NCBI GenBank assembly: GCA_947480335.1
Contig: CANKCB010000011.1
Coordinates: 1-64,000 of the forward strand
Origin: Gammaproteobacteria bacterium
GTDB taxonomy: Bacteria > Pseudomonadota > Gammaproteobacteria > Eutrophobiales > Eutrophobiaceae
Length of the DNA: 64,000 bases
Reading direction: 5' to 3'
Shown: positions 1 to 8,870 of the stretch, piece after piece
Layout: every line of letters starts with the position of its first letter
Numbering within the stretch: position 1 is the first letter of the stretch
The notes under the pieces: model-generated
The model's input: only the letters and a program-made list of their open reading frames with translations
The model's database searches: none
Told to the model about the DNA's origin: nothing
Made by a program: the position numbers and the translations under genes

Positions 1-123
1 AAGATTTATCGCACGATGGATATAGCCAAAGCGGACATATTTGACTACATTGAGCGTTTTCACAATCCTCGTATGCGTCGACGAGTTGCGAAGAATGATT
101 TAGAGTTATCAACCTTTTTATAA
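1..123 (+). CDS. IS3-family transposase OrfB, C-terminal fragment
   Basis: Frame 1 is open from the first base to a TAA at 121-123 and encodes 40 residues. It contains the segment FDYIERFHNPRMRRR, which matches the C-terminal end of the DDE integrase domain of IS3-family OrfB proteins (general form FDYIE-x-FYNP-x-RRH). The catalytic DDE residues would lie to the left of the window and cannot be checked. The enzyme would carry out cut-and-copy transposition of its own element. No other gene of the element is visible here. Confidence 0.65.
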   Translation, partial: KIYRTMDIAKADIFDYIERFHNPRMRRRVAKNDLELSTFL

Positions 124-152
124 CCGTCCGTGGAATCGGGGTAGAACCCCCA
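1..152 (+). mobile_element. right end of an IS3-family insertion sequence, cut by the window edge
   Basis: The element consists here of the last 40 codons of its transposase followed by a short non-coding end. The stretch from about 124 to 152 (GTCCGTGGAATCGGGG, then GTAGAACC and a terminal CA at 151-152) looks like the inverted-repeat end typical of IS3 members, whose ends read TG...CA. The left end lies outside the window, so completeness cannot be judged. Assignment to IS3 comes from the transposase tail and the look of the end; the exact boundary at 152 is inferred. Confidence 0.6.
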
Positions 153-296
153 CCTCTGACCCAGTGAAGGCAGGGCAGTCGGTGCGGGAGGAACTGAACA
201 AGGCCAACCGTTCATCTGTGCGCAACGGTCAGTCTGCCGTGTTGCTGTAAGGCAGGAGGACACAGCAAGCAACTGACCACAGCAAGACCAGCAAAC

Positions 297-322
297 CGAA
301 CCCGCCCACTGTGGCGGGTTCG
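297..322 (-). terminator. perfect 10-bp hairpin downstream of the discoidin-domain membrane protein
   Basis: CGAACCCGCC at 297-306 and GGCGGGTTCG at 313-322 pair without mismatch around a 6-base loop. It begins 24 bases beyond the stop of the minus-strand gene at 346, the right place for its terminator. A T-run is poor on either strand, so termination strength is uncertain. The remaining 123-296 and 323-345 hold nothing I recognise. Confidence 0.45.
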
Positions 323-345
323 TTACCACTCTTTCGGATTGTCCG

Positions 346-2883
346 TTAATCTGACTTGCCTTTTGGACCAAACACTTTTACTTCTGCGAGACTTAAATAC
401 CCAGTCCCTTCAATTTGCACCCTTACATAGCGACTTTGCCTTTGCGGGAAGCGAACATTTGTATTCGGGCAAGGAACAGAGGGCTGAAAGCTTTTGGTGA
501 CATCAGATCTATGCTTCAAATCTTCTATGCTCTCTGTTTCATGGAATGGCTTGTCAGATAGAAATATCCAGTAGCCCTTTAATCGCTCGCTACAGCAGTC
601 TGTCCGATTCCAAACTTGAACCGTTTCAATCGGCACAGCAAGGCCGAGGTCAACTTGCCACCAAGGATCAGTTTGAAGATTAGTATGTGTCGTAGAGGCT
701 TGTTCGAATTTACCGATAGTGACACCATCCACAGCCGCAGACGCTTGAGAGGTTCCAAATGAACTACTTTCGCTGGCCACCTGATTTAATGCGAAATTGC
801 GACTCTCACCATGCACAGCGTTATTGTAAGAATTAGGACTCTTTCGAACAAATATATTCTGATTTTTTAAAGAAACGATCGAGCACTCATCCTTTTTCGG
901 CAGTTGATCGAATGACGATAAAAGCACTGGCTTGACTCGTGGATGGCTAATTATTCCATTCATAGAGCAAATGTCATTACTATCAAAAACAACGACCCTT
1001 GTATTTTGATCGTTTAGTGAACTAATTAAATTGTCTATTTCAGACTCAAACCAGAATTGGCACATTCCAGCGACGTTAATACGATTGGGCTTTGCCAATT
1101 TAAGTTGAACGAGGTGGGCATAAGGTGCTACGACTAGCAACAGATCGTCGGGAGCGTTCTTGTGCAACTCAAATTCTCCGAGAACTTGATCTACGACAAG
1201 ATTAAGGCGAGCGTCTGCACCTTCATTAAAAAACTTGGTTAGCTCACGTTGTGGAACTGGATTTGTTCCGGCCCACAGAAGCAATGAAGCTAGCAATGGC
1301 CCTCCAATCAAGACAGCTATCGTCCTTGAAATCATTGTTCGTTGATGTGGAAGTGATGAGACCAAGGTATCTAGCAGCATGCCTAGGCACAAAATAGCCG
1401 GAAACGTGGCAAACGTCAGCGGAAGTGCCAAGCTTCGCCCTTGGTAGTACCGCAGCCAAAGCAACCCCATTACTGCCAAGACCAACAGAGCCGCAGCTTG
1501 TTCTCGGGAAACACCACTTGGTGAACGAAATAGCCAGCGCACACCAAGGAAGATTGATACACCGTAGATAAGACCGTGGAATATCCATGCACCAAACAGA
1601 GGCATTGGTTTAGCTCCAACACCAGCCGAAAATGCCTTAATCATTGTGAGCATGCCACCGAATTGTGGAGCAGTTCCAAAACGAAATTGGTAATAGAAAA
1701 TTACGCAAGCAAATGCGAACGTGAGAGCAACTAGCAACATGATTAATTGCCTGAGAAGCAATATCACTAATCTGGACCTTTTGGGCTCAAAGCGCAAAGA
1801 TATCGAGAAAATCCCGTACATGACGAGACCAACTAGACCGCTTTCAAAATTCCAAAACAAGCCGAATGACAAAAGCGTGTAGGCTAGAAATGGGTAGCGC
1901 AGTCGAGTCAGAGGCATGCATATAAACAGCATTGCCAGTGAGGGAAAAACCAGTCTTAATGGAAAGAACACAAAATATGCGTCGCCAGGCCAGAATGGGT
2001 AAAATAAGAGTGAAAAAACTATCGCTAGCAGTCCAAAAATGGTCGCCATTGTCTTGTTTCGATTAAACCTGTACATAAATGTGAGCATAGCCACATTACT
2101 AAATAACAGGAGTACAGACATAACGAAAGTCACCGCTACGGTAGTAGGCGCCCCAAAAATTGACCACAATGGCCTGAGAAATATCGGGTACATTCCATAC
2201 TGAGACTTTTGAGTCAGATGAATACCGTTGCCCAGCCAATCTTGAATAAGAGGGTAGATAAACACTTCGTAATGCGAAGTGTTTACGTAGCCATCGTCAT
2301 TACTAGTAAGCACCATGCGCGACAATATAACGAGTGGTATAAAACATATACCGAGAGGCACATATCGCCATTTTTTGACAAGCTCAAGCTTCGTCGAAGC
2401 GAACAATAGTGCGGCCATCACAATGAATAAACCTGAAAATATCCACGAATGAGCACTTGCAGCTACAAATAAAAAATTTGGCGATGGGGGGATAATTGAG
2501 TCCCAATTCATAAATAAGAGCCACACCGATAGCCAAATAATGGCGAGCACGAGGCTCAATCTGGAAAAAATTCCAGACCCTGCTGAGAGAAACGCAGACC
2601 GATAACCTGCTAGACCAAAGAGAAAAACACCAACTCCCGTAGAAAACAAAAATGTAAAGTTCTCTATTGGCTCCGGCTTTACTAGCTGATCCAATCCACT
2701 TATAATCCCTAGTGCAGTCGCAGTTTCAACTGAATCGGGGACTTTCAATATTATCGAGAGAATCGTCCAAGCCATTAAGGCAAATGCAGCAACACCCATC
2801 AGGGCAAGCGAAAAATAGCACGCTACACGAAAAGGGCTGTGGTCCAGCACATTGACTAACTTACGCATTTTTGAAAGCATCAT
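346..2883 (-). CDS. large multi-pass membrane protein with C-terminal F5/8 type C (discoidin) domain
   Basis: The 845-residue protein has two parts. Residues about 20-540 are a long series of hydrophobic segments, twelve or more, in the style of GT-C glycosyltransferases or other polytopic envelope proteins, with aromatic loops between. Residues about 700-840 form a galactose-binding-like F5/8 type C domain, recognisable from AVDG, the WWQVDLG strand, WNRTDCCSERL and the closing RYVRVQIEG...LAEVKVFG. Such domains bind carbohydrates or surfaces. No catalytic residue could be assigned, so enzyme function is not claimed. Start is one of two adjacent ATG codons (2883, 2880) with no good ribosome-binding site. 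It stands alone between an IS end and a tRNA-Ser, which suggests acquisition by transfer. Confidence 0.8.
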   Translation of the reverse strand: MMLSKMRKLVNVLDHSPFRVACYFSLALMGVAAFALMAWTILSIILKVPDSVETATALGIISGLDQLVKPEPIENFTFLFSTGVGVFLFGLAGYRSAFLSAGSGIFSRLSLVLAIIWLSVWLLFMNWDSIIPPSPNFLFVAASAHSWIFSGLFIVMAALLFASTKLELVKKWRYVPLGICFIPLVILSRMVLTSNDDGYVNTSHYEVFIYPLIQDWLGNGIHLTQKSQYGMYPIFLRPLWSIFGAPTTVAVTFVMSVLLLFSNVAMLTFMYRFNRNKTMATIFGLLAIVFSLLFYPFWPGDAYFVFFPLRLVFPSLAMLFICMPLTRLRYPFLAYTLLSFGLFWNFESGLVGLVMYGIFSISLRFEPKRSRLVILLLRQLIMLLVALTFAFACVIFYYQFRFGTAPQFGGMLTMIKAFSAGVGAKPMPLFGAWIFHGLIYGVSIFLGVRWLFRSPSGVSREQAAALLVLAVMGLLWLRYYQGRSLALPLTFATFPAILCLGMLLDTLVSSLPHQRTMISRTIAVLIGGPLLASLLLWAGTNPVPQRELTKFFNEGADARLNLVVDQVLGEFELHKNAPDDLLLVVAPYAHLVQLKLAKPNRINVAGMCQFWFESEIDNLISSLNDQNTRVVVFDSNDICSMNGIISHPRVKPVLLSSFDQLPKKDECSIVSLKNQNIFVRKSPNSYNNAVHGESRNFALNQVASESSSFGTSQASAAVDGVTIGKFEQASTTHTNLQTDPWWQVDLGLAVPIETVQVWNRTDCCSERLKGYWIFLSDKPFHETESIEDLKHRSDVTKSFQPSVPCPNTNVRFPQRQSRYVRVQIEGTGYLSLAEVKVFGPKGKSD

Positions 2884-3092
2884 TCGGATATGGTCGTTAA
2901 TAGGGACGAATGTAGCAGCATGGCAACGTCAATGCTACGATTTTTATTGCCTCTATTCCTATCGCCTTAACGCTTGCCGCTGTTGGTGTTGCGGGAGGGT
3001 GCGCTGTGCTTAACACTGGAGAGCCTTTAGCTGACATGCTAAACATGCGCTAAACGGGCCGTTTTGTTCGCTGTGCAAACTGGCCCTGATTT

Positions 3093-3127
3093 CGCCCTGT
3101 ATGTGGTCAGTTACAGGGGCTTTTGTT
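3093..3127 (+). terminator. hairpin plus T-run, plus strand
   Basis: CGCCCTGT (3093-3100) and ACAGGGGC (3113-3120) form a stem with one bulged G, followed by TTTTGTT. It looks like an intrinsic terminator, but no confident plus-strand gene precedes it; only a 41-codon open stretch without a start codon ends at 3053. The rest of 2884-3173 shows nothing recognisable. Confidence 0.4.
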
Positions 3128-3173
3128 ACCGCCTTTGCATAACGCAGAAACTGCGCTAAGTTGTTGTTTTTAT

Positions 3174-3261
3174 TGGCGGAAGCTCAGGGATTCGAACCCT
3201 GGATACCTTGCGGTATGCTAGTTTTCAAGACTAGTGCAATCGACCACTCTGCCAAGCTTCC
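3174..3261 (-). tRNA. tRNA-Ser (anticodon UGA)
   Basis: On the minus strand the 88-nt gene starts GGAAGCTTGGCAGAGTGG and ends with an encoded CCA (3174-3176). The acceptor arms GGAAGCT and AGCTTCC pair, the anticodon loop is CTTGAAA (anticodon TGA), a long variable arm ATACCGCAAGGTAT marks a class II serine tRNA, and the T arm contains GGTTCGAATCC. It reads UCN serine codons. A second, truncated serine tRNA lies only 20 bases upstream. Confidence 0.95.
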
Positions 3262-3281
3262 TTTTTACTACCTACAACAAA

Positions 3282-3320
3282 TTTCAAGACCAGTGCATTC
3301 AACCGCTCTGCCACCCCTCC
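3282..3320 (-). pseudogene. truncated tRNA-Ser, 5' half only
   Basis: The minus strand from 3320 to 3282 reads as the 5' half of a serine tRNA: acceptor GGAGGGG, D arm TGGCAGAGCGGTTGAATGC, anticodon stem and loop up to CTTGAAA. It then breaks off into TTTGTTGTAGG, with no 3' anticodon stem, variable arm, T arm or acceptor. It differs in the acceptor from the intact gene 20 bases downstream, so it is not a simple copy. The break at the anticodon loop is a site often used by integrases. It is likely the scar of an integration or deletion. Confidence 0.75.
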
Positions 3321-3689
3321 GGTATTCTGTTTTAAAACATCAGGCAGTGAAATATCACGCTGCGGTAATATTGACTGTATGTTTCAGGATTAAGTAACTG
3401 ATCATGGGATTATATCCACAAGCCAGCAACTCCGGCGCTGTGCATTCTACATAAGCCAGTCTGGGTCTACAACCTAAGAGCTAGGCTTTTCGCATACCGT
3501 ATCAATGAATATCTGGAATATTATCCTGAATTATTTCACAGGATTCAGGTTCATGGTTTCTGGCTTCAGCGTGTCCAGATTAGCGCAGGTATATTTAAGC
3601 ATCAAAACAGGCGGCAGAATTAACTAACATATTGCTGTGGCAAGTGGAGATATACTGGCCTATATCATTTAAAAATAGAATCAACTGCA
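3321..3689. other. intergenic region, 369 bp, no gene recognised
   Basis: The segment should contain the minus-strand promoter of the tRNA-Ser locus at its left end and the plus-strand promoter of the DUF1499 gene at its right end, where TATACT occurs at about 3651. A 7-bp inverted repeat, CCTGAAT...ATTCAGG, lies near 3530-3550. I see no open frame, RNA gene or strong terminator. Confidence 0.5.
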
Positions 3690-4157
3690 ATGAAGGATAA
3701 TTCTGTAACACAATTGAAAACTCCACGGATACACGATATCACGACTGATACTGAGACTCCCCCTCTCTTTCTGGCAGCCGCTCGCGTGCGCTCTCGATTT
3801 CATAATTCTGTTGCCTATGAAGGAGTACGAATTGCAGGCCTGCAACAAGCTTCTTATCCGAACATCCAGCCTGTTATTAACAGGCTGGATCCGATTGCGG
3901 CCTATGCACTTGCCCGATCTCTGGTTGAATCGTTTGGCTGGGATATCCTGGCTGAAAATATTCAATTGGGTACGATTGAAGCCGTTGCTATAACCCGATT
4001 TTTACGATTTAGGGATGATGTGAGTATACGAATATCAAAAACGAGCGAAGGTTCCCGTCTGGATATTCGATCTGCATCGAGACTAGGAATCAGTGATTTT
4101 GGAACCAATGCCCATCGTATCGAATTGTATATAAAACGATTTAATGATTCACTCTAA
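3690..4157 (+). CDS. DUF1499 family protein
   Basis: The 155-residue protein has no signal peptide or membrane segment. It matches the DUF1499 pattern: a strand ending RFLRFRDDVSIRI, then SRLDIRSASRLGISDFG followed by NAHRIELYIKRF at the C-terminus. DUF1499 proteins are widespread and have no established biochemical role; they are often exported or membrane-linked, which this one does not show. The gene stands alone, 115 bp before the yccA-like gene, on the same strand. Family assignment is firm; function is unknown. Confidence 0.8.
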   Translation: MKDNSVTQLKTPRIHDITTDTETPPLFLAAARVRSRFHNSVAYEGVRIAGLQQASYPNIQPVINRLDPIAAYALARSLVESFGWDILAENIQLGTIEAVAITRFLRFRDDVSIRISKTSEGSRLDIRSASRLGISDFGTNAHRIELYIKRFNDSL

Positions 4158-4272
4158 CCTACGGTTTACAGGTAATCATTAGTTGGTTTATTTATTGGTG
4201 CCCCCTTGTTTAAAATAAGTAAAACACTCACTATTAAACACTAAATTAACCTACAAAAAGGAAGTTCTGTCC

Positions 4273-4944
4273 ATGCAAGAGCAAACATACGCAATTACAG
4301 GTAAAGCTGAATCAGTTTCAGCCAGTAACAAGCTGATACGTAACACTTATGCTCTGTTATCTATGACGCTTTTATTTAGTGCAATTACAGCGGGATTGTC
4401 CATGGTTTTCAATTTTCCACCGCTGGGAATTCTGCTGACACTTGGGGGGTTCTATGGTCTGTTATTTCTAACGACACGGTTACGCAATAGTGCCTGGGGG
4501 ATCCTGTCGGTTTTTGCACTCACTGGATTTATGGGCCTCACACTGGGACCGATGATTAATGCCTATCTGAAAGTATTCAGTAATGGTGGTGAGTTGGTAA
4601 TGTTGGCAATGGGAGGGACCGGGGTTATCTTTCTGGGTCTGTCTGGTTATGCGTTGACCACACGTAAGGATTTCAGCTTTCTGACCGGATTCATCGTGAC
4701 AGGTGTGCTGGTGGCTTTCATAGCCGGTATCGCTGCATTATTATTCAACTTACCCGCTTTATCACTTGTGGTCTCAATGATGTTTATGCTTTTAATGGCC
4801 GGAACCATACTGTATCAAACCAGTGATATGGTGCATGGCTACGAGACCAATTACATCATGGCCACAATATCCTTGTATGTGTCGATATTTAACCTGTTTA
4901 CCAGTTTGATGCACCTGCTTGGAGCGTTTTCAGGGGAAGACTGA
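4273..4944 (+). CDS. Bax inhibitor-1/YccA family membrane protein
   Basis: The 223-residue protein carries seven hydrophobic segments spread from about residue 25 to 215. The start region, with NKLIRNTYALLSMTLLFSA, and the glycine-rich GFMGLTLGP motif are typical of the bacterial YccA branch of the BI-1/TMBIM family. In E. coli YccA sits in the inner membrane and restrains the FtsH protease when the Sec translocon jams; the same role is inferred here. AAGGAAG precedes the ATG. A clean terminator follows at 4981, so it is a single-gene unit. Confidence 0.9.
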   Translation: MQEQTYAITGKAESVSASNKLIRNTYALLSMTLLFSAITAGLSMVFNFPPLGILLTLGGFYGLLFLTTRLRNSAWGILSVFALTGFMGLTLGPMINAYLKVFSNGGELVMLAMGGTGVIFLGLSGYALTTRKDFSFLTGFIVTGVLVAFIAGIAALLFNLPALSLVVSMMFMLLMAGTILYQTSDMVHGYETNYIMATISLYVSIFNLFTSLMHLLGAFSGED

Positions 4945-4980
4945 GCATCCAACTTCATGGAATTATCAAGACTCATATAA

Positions 4981-5008
4981 ACCCCGAAAATTGCCGGGGT
5001 TTGTTTTT
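4981..5008 (+). terminator. intrinsic terminator after the yccA-like gene
   Basis: ACCCCG (4981-4986) pairs with CGGGGT (4995-5000) and is followed at once by TTTGTTTTT. It lies 37 bases after the stop codon at 4944. Confidence 0.8.
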
Positions 5009-5098
5009 CCGAATCTATACTGGTTATATCCAGAACCACCTCCTGCATCTTTTTGAATTTTCAACGACTTTCCTGTAGGATTCAGCAGCTTTTACCGT

Positions 5099-5127
5099 TC
5101 ATCTGACAGATGATCTAAAGCGCTTTA
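5099..5127. promoter_or_regulatory. two adjacent perfect palindromes upstream of pntAB
   Basis: TCATCTG-A-CAGATGA occupies 5099-5113 and TAAAGCGCTTTA occupies 5116-5127. Both are perfect dyads, two bases apart, and end 26 bases before the pntA ATG. They may be operator sites or an mRNA hairpin in the leader; which regulator would bind is not known. Confidence 0.4.
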
Positions 5128-5153
5128 AAAACCAATTACAGGGGAATGTAACG

Positions 5154-6698
5154 ATGCAAATCGGTGTACCCAAAGAAATCTATTCCGGTGAAAAACGGGT
5201 TGCAACGACTCCCGAGGTGACTGCTCAATTAATCAAACTTGGGTTTACGGTTGCCGTGGAGTCAGGTGCCGGTGCAGCAGCCAGTTTTTCAGATGAAGCC
5301 TACCGTAGCGCAGGTGCGCAGATTATCAATGATGCCAAATCGCTCTGGCATTCCTCAGACATCATTCTCAAGGTCAGGGCACCTCAGGCAAATGAAATCG
5401 ATCTGATTGAGCCAAAACATACCTTAATCAGTTTTATCTGGCCTGCTCAAAACCCTGACTTGATGCAAAAGCTGTCTGCCAGCAAGGCTACCATTCTGGC
5501 GATGGACAGTGTACCGCGTATCTCGCGCGCCCAAAAAATGGATGCGCTCAGTTCGATGGCCAATATCGCTGGATACCGTGCCGTGATTGAAGCCGCACAG
5601 CATTTTGGCCGTTTCTTCACCGGTCAGATTACCGCCGCAGGTAAAATTCCACCTGCAAAAGTACTGGTCATTGGTGCCGGCGTAGCCGGTCTTTCTGCAA
5701 TCGGATCGGCCAGAAGTCTGGGTGCCATCGTGCGGGCTTTCGATACCCGACCTGAAGTAAAGGAACAGGTTGAAAGTATGGATGCGGATTTCCTCATGCT
5801 CGATTTCAAGGAAGAAGGCGCGGGTACCGGTGGTTATGCCAAAGTGATGAGCCCGGAATTTATCAAGGCTGAGATGGAGTTGTTTGCCCAACAGGCAAAG
5901 GAAGTCGATATCATCATTACAACCGCCTTGATTCCTGGCCGACCTGCTCCTGAACTGATTACAGAAGACATGGTCAAGTCGATGAAGAACGGCAGTGTAA
6001 TTGTTGATCTGGCTGCTGAACAAGGTGGTAATTGCAAGTTGACGGAACGTGACAAGGTGGTAGCCAAACATGGCGTCTCAATTATCGGTTATACCGATCT
6101 GCCGAGCCGACTGGCCACCCAGTCCAGCCAGTTGTATGCAACCAATTTGAGACATCTGCTGACTGACATGTGCCCGAAAAAAGACGGGCAGGTCATTGTC
6201 AACATGGAAGATGAAGCCATACGTGGTGCGACAATTATCAATCAGGGTAATATTACCTGGCCCCCTCCTCCTCCAACGTTATCAGCCACACCGAAAAAAC
6301 AGGAATCTGCCAAACCCGTCACTCATGGTGGACATGGTGCTCCTAGTCAGCCTGCCAGTGCAGCCAGTCTGTTTATGGTATTTGGTATCGGCGCACTGGT
6401 GCTTCTTGGACTTGGTTCAGTAGCTCCACCGGAGTTTATGTCTCACTTTACTGTATTCGTACTCGCCTGCTTTATTGGTTACATGGTGATCTGGAATGTT
6501 TCGCCTTCTTTACATACGCCATTGATGAGTGTAACCAATGCTATCAGCAGTATTATCGTAATTGGTGCGCTGATACAGGTCTCTTCAGCTGATAAGTGGA
6601 TAATGTATACAGCTGGGTTCGCCATATTCATTACCAGTGTCAATATCGTTGGTGGCTTTGCAGTCACTCAACGTATGTTACAGATGTTCAGGAAATAA
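5154..6698 (+). CDS. pntA: proton-translocating NAD(P) transhydrogenase, alpha subunit
   Basis: With PntB it forms the inner-membrane enzyme that uses the proton gradient to drive hydride transfer from NADH to NADP+. The 514-residue length matches E. coli PntA (about 510), so the soluble NAD(H)-binding domain I and the membrane domain are in one chain. Domain I shows PRISRAQ at 121-127 and the Rossmann loop GAGVAG at 174-179. A flexible linker rich in Pro, Lys and Gly spans about 375-405, and four hydrophobic segments follow from about 410 to 510. AGGGG precedes the ATG. pntB follows after 11 bases. Confidence 0.97.
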   Translation: MQIGVPKEIYSGEKRVATTPEVTAQLIKLGFTVAVESGAGAAASFSDEAYRSAGAQIINDAKSLWHSSDIILKVRAPQANEIDLIEPKHTLISFIWPAQNPDLMQKLSASKATILAMDSVPRISRAQKMDALSSMANIAGYRAVIEAAQHFGRFFTGQITAAGKIPPAKVLVIGAGVAGLSAIGSARSLGAIVRAFDTRPEVKEQVESMDADFLMLDFKEEGAGTGGYAKVMSPEFIKAEMELFAQQAKEVDIIITTALIPGRPAPELITEDMVKSMKNGSVIVDLAAEQGGNCKLTERDKVVAKHGVSIIGYTDLPSRLATQSSQLYATNLRHLLTDMCPKKDGQVIVNMEDEAIRGATIINQGNITWPPPPPTLSATPKKQESAKPVTHGGHGAPSQPASAASLFMVFGIGALVLLGLGSVAPPEFMSHFTVFVLACFIGYMVIWNVSPSLHTPLMSVTNAISSIIVIGALIQVSSADKWIMYTAGFAIFITSVNIVGGFAVTQRMLQMFRK

Positions 6699-6709
6699 GG
6701 AGAAGGACG

Positions 6710-8107
6710 ATGACACAAGGTATTGTAACGGTTTCATACATAGGTGCTTCGATCCTGTTCATTCTTGCATTGGGAGGTCTCAGTAATCAGGAAACAGCGC
6801 GTCGCGGTAATTTATATGGTGTGCTAGGTATGGGTATTGCGTTGCTGGCAACGGTTTTTGGTATCGTCACCAGTAATTATGGCGTATTGCTGGGTGGAAT
6901 TCTGGTCGGCGGCATAATTGGTTTTATTCTGGCAAAGAAGGTTGAAATGACCCAGATGCCTGAGCTGGTCGCCATATTGCACAGTATGGTGGGTCTGGCG
7001 GCTGTACTGGTTGGTCTGGCGAACTTTCTGGAACACAATACGGCCATTACCGGTGTAAACCGGACGATCCATGATGTTGAAACCTATCTCGGTATACTCA
7101 TCGGTGCGGTTACCTTTTCCGGTTCCGTTATCGCTTTTGGCAAACTCAGTGGCAAGATCGGTGGTAAACCGATGTTACTGCCTGGCCGTCACTGGCTGAA
7201 TCTTGGCTTATTGCTTGCTTCCATCTGGTTTGGCAATGAGTTCCTGACCCAGTCAGCCGCTGGTGCCGGAATCCAGCCGTTGATCTGGATGACGGTTATT
7301 GCCTTACTGTTCGGTATTCATATGGTTATGGCCATCGGTGGTGCAGATATGCCGGTTGTTGTCTCGATGTTAAACAGTTATTCCGGATGGGCGGCAGCCG
7401 CTACCGGTTTTATGCTGAATAATGACCTGTTGATTGTTGTGGGTGCACTGGTTGGTAGCAGCGGTGCGATTTTGAGCTATATCATGTGTCGTGCCATGAA
7501 CCGCAAGTTCTTCTCGGTCATCGCCGGTGGGTTTGGTACCAGTGGAGGCACGGTAGCGAGCAGCACAGCCCAGACCGGTGAAGTAACGGCTGTCAGTGCC
7601 GAAGAAGTGGCAGCGATGCTGACGGAATCCAAAGAAGTGATGATTATACCGGGTTACGGCATGGCGGTTGCTCAAGCCCAGCATACGGTCAATGAAATTA
7701 CCAAGGCGTTACGAGCTAAAAAAATTAACGTACGTTTCGGCATACACCCTGTTGCCGGTCGTATGCCAGGGCATATGAATGTTTTGCTGGCTGAAGCCAA
7801 AGTCCCCTATGACATTGTTTTTGAAATGGACGAAATCAATGCGGATTTTCCGGACATTGATGTGTCCATTGTGATCGGCGCGAATGACATTGTGAATCCC
7901 TCGGCACAGGATGAACCAAATAGCCCGATTGCCGGCATGCCTGTGCTTGAAGTCTGGAAAGGCAAAACCACGATTGTACTGAAACGCAGCATGGCCTCCG
8001 GTTACGCCGGCGTGGATAACCCACTCTTTTACAAGGAAAACACCCGTATGCTGTTTGGTGATGCAAAATCTACTCTGGATGCAGTGTTGAAGGCGATTAC
8101 GGGCTAA
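6710..8107 (+). CDS. pntB: proton-translocating NAD(P) transhydrogenase, beta subunit
   Basis: PntB supplies most of the membrane channel and the NADP(H)-binding domain III. The 465-residue protein (E. coli about 462) has a hydrophobic N-terminal part of eight or nine segments up to about residue 265 and a soluble C-terminal domain with the NADP-binding loop [11 protein letters not shown] near 315. Other family signatures include [13 protein letters not shown] and [13 protein letters not shown] chose the ATG at 6710, preceded by AAGGAGAAGG, over a longer frame that begins inside pntA. It forms an operon with pntA. Confidence 0.97.
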   Translation: MTQGIVTVSYIGASILFILALGGLSNQETARRGNLYGVLGMGIALLATVFGIVTSNYGVLLGGILVGGIIGFILAKKVEMTQMPELVAILHSMVGLAAVLVGLANFLEHNTAITGVNRTIHDVETYLGILIGAVTFSGSVIAFGKLSGKIGGKPMLLPGRHWLNLGLLLASIWFGNEFLTQSAAGAGIQPLIWMTVIALLFGIHMVMAIGGADMPVVVSMLNSYSGWAAAATGFMLNNDLLIVVGALVGSSGAILSYIMCRAMNRKFFSVIAGGFGTSGGTVASSTAQTGEVTAVSAEEVAAMLTESKEVMIIPGYGMAVAQAQHTVNEITKALRAKKINVRFGIHPVAGRMPGHMNVLLAEAKVPYDIVFEMDEINADFPDIDVSIVIGANDIVNPSAQDEPNSPIAGMPVLEVWKGKTTIVLKRSMASGYAGVDNPLFYKENTRMLFGDAKSTLDAVLKAITG

Positions 8108-8112
8108 CGTAG

Positions 8113-8133
8113 AGGGACGGCATGCCGTGCCCC
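8113..8133. repeat. GC-rich hairpin between pntB and the persulfide dioxygenase gene
   Basis: ACGGC-AT-GCCGT with flanking GGG and CCC (one bulged base) forms a compact hairpin 5 bases after the pntB stop. No T-run follows, so it may stabilise the pntAB mRNA end rather than terminate strongly. Confidence 0.35.
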
Positions 8134-8184
8134 TGTAATCCGTGATTCCCTGATTTATCAGCCATTTTAAATCCACGAGGCACT

Positions 8185-8868
8185 ATGATATTTCGACAGT
8201 TGTTTGATTCCGAAACATCGACCTACACCTATCTGCTGGCACGACGCGCCGGTGGTGAGGCAGTCATCATTGATCCGGTACTCGGCGCAACAGACATGTA
8301 CATTAAGTTGATTAATGAATTAGGTTTAAAACTCGTCTTTGCTATGGATACTCATACCCACGCTGACCATATCACCGCACTCGGCACTCTTCGCGATAAA
8401 ACAGCCTGTGTGACGATTATGGGTGAACAAACCCGTGCCGAATGTGTTAGCCATGGTGTAACGGATGGGGAAAAGATTGATGTTGACGGTCTGGTTTTAC
8501 AGGCACTTTTTACTCCTGGTCATACCAATGAATCCTACAGCTTTGTCATGCCAGATCGCATTTTTACTGGTGATGTTTTGCTCTATCGCAGTACCGGACG
8601 CACGGATTTTCAGGGTGGTGATGCGCATAAATCCTGGGATTCGATCATGAACCGTTTATTCAAATTACCGGATGACACGCTTGTGTATGCCGCTCACGAT
8701 TACAAAGGCTGGACTGTGTCGTCGATTGCTGAGGAGAAAAAACATAATCCGCGTCTAATCGGCAGGACTGAACAGCAGTATGTTGAGTTAATGAATAATC
8801 TGAAACTCCCGAATCCAAGGCTGATGGATATTGCTGTACCCGCCAATCTGGCGTGTGGAAAAAACTGA
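8185..8868 (+). CDS. persulfide dioxygenase-like metallo-beta-lactamase fold protein (ETHE1 type)
   Basis: The 227-residue protein fits the short ETHE1/Blh type of the metallo-beta-lactamase fold. Metal ligands are visible: His57, His59, Asp61 and His62 in THTHADH, His113 in FTPGHT, Asp130 in FTGDVL and His171 in AAHDY. ETHE1 enzymes bind one iron and oxidise glutathione persulfide to sulfite. The motif GRTDFQGGDA, seen here, is usual in persulfide dioxygenases rather than glyoxalase II. The two YeeE/YedE genes follow within 3 bases and by a 4-base overlap, an arrangement known from sulfide-detoxification operons such as those with BigR. Substrate is inferred from family and neighbours. Confidence 0.85.
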   Translation: MIFRQLFDSETSTYTYLLARRAGGEAVIIDPVLGATDMYIKLINELGLKLVFAMDTHTHADHITALGTLRDKTACVTIMGEQTRAECVSHGVTDGEKIDVDGLVLQALFTPGHTNESYSFVMPDRIFTGDVLLYRSTGRTDFQGGDAHKSWDSIMNRLFKLPDDTLVYAAHDYKGWTVSSIAEEKKHNPRLIGRTEQQYVELMNNLKLPNPRLMDIAVPANLACGKN

Positions 8869-8870
8869 CC

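Noticed and set aside
124-345. Possible integron attC site or group II intron end after the IS tail
   Set aside because: No core sites of attC type and no domain V-like hairpin are seen; only a terminator-like hairpin at 297-322.
3161-3397. 78-residue frame on the plus strand
   Set aside because: It lies on the tRNA-Ser gene and its fragment.
5424-6071. 215-residue open frame on the minus strand across pntA
   Set aside because: It mirrors a highly conserved gene on the other strand, matches no family and has no ribosome-binding site.
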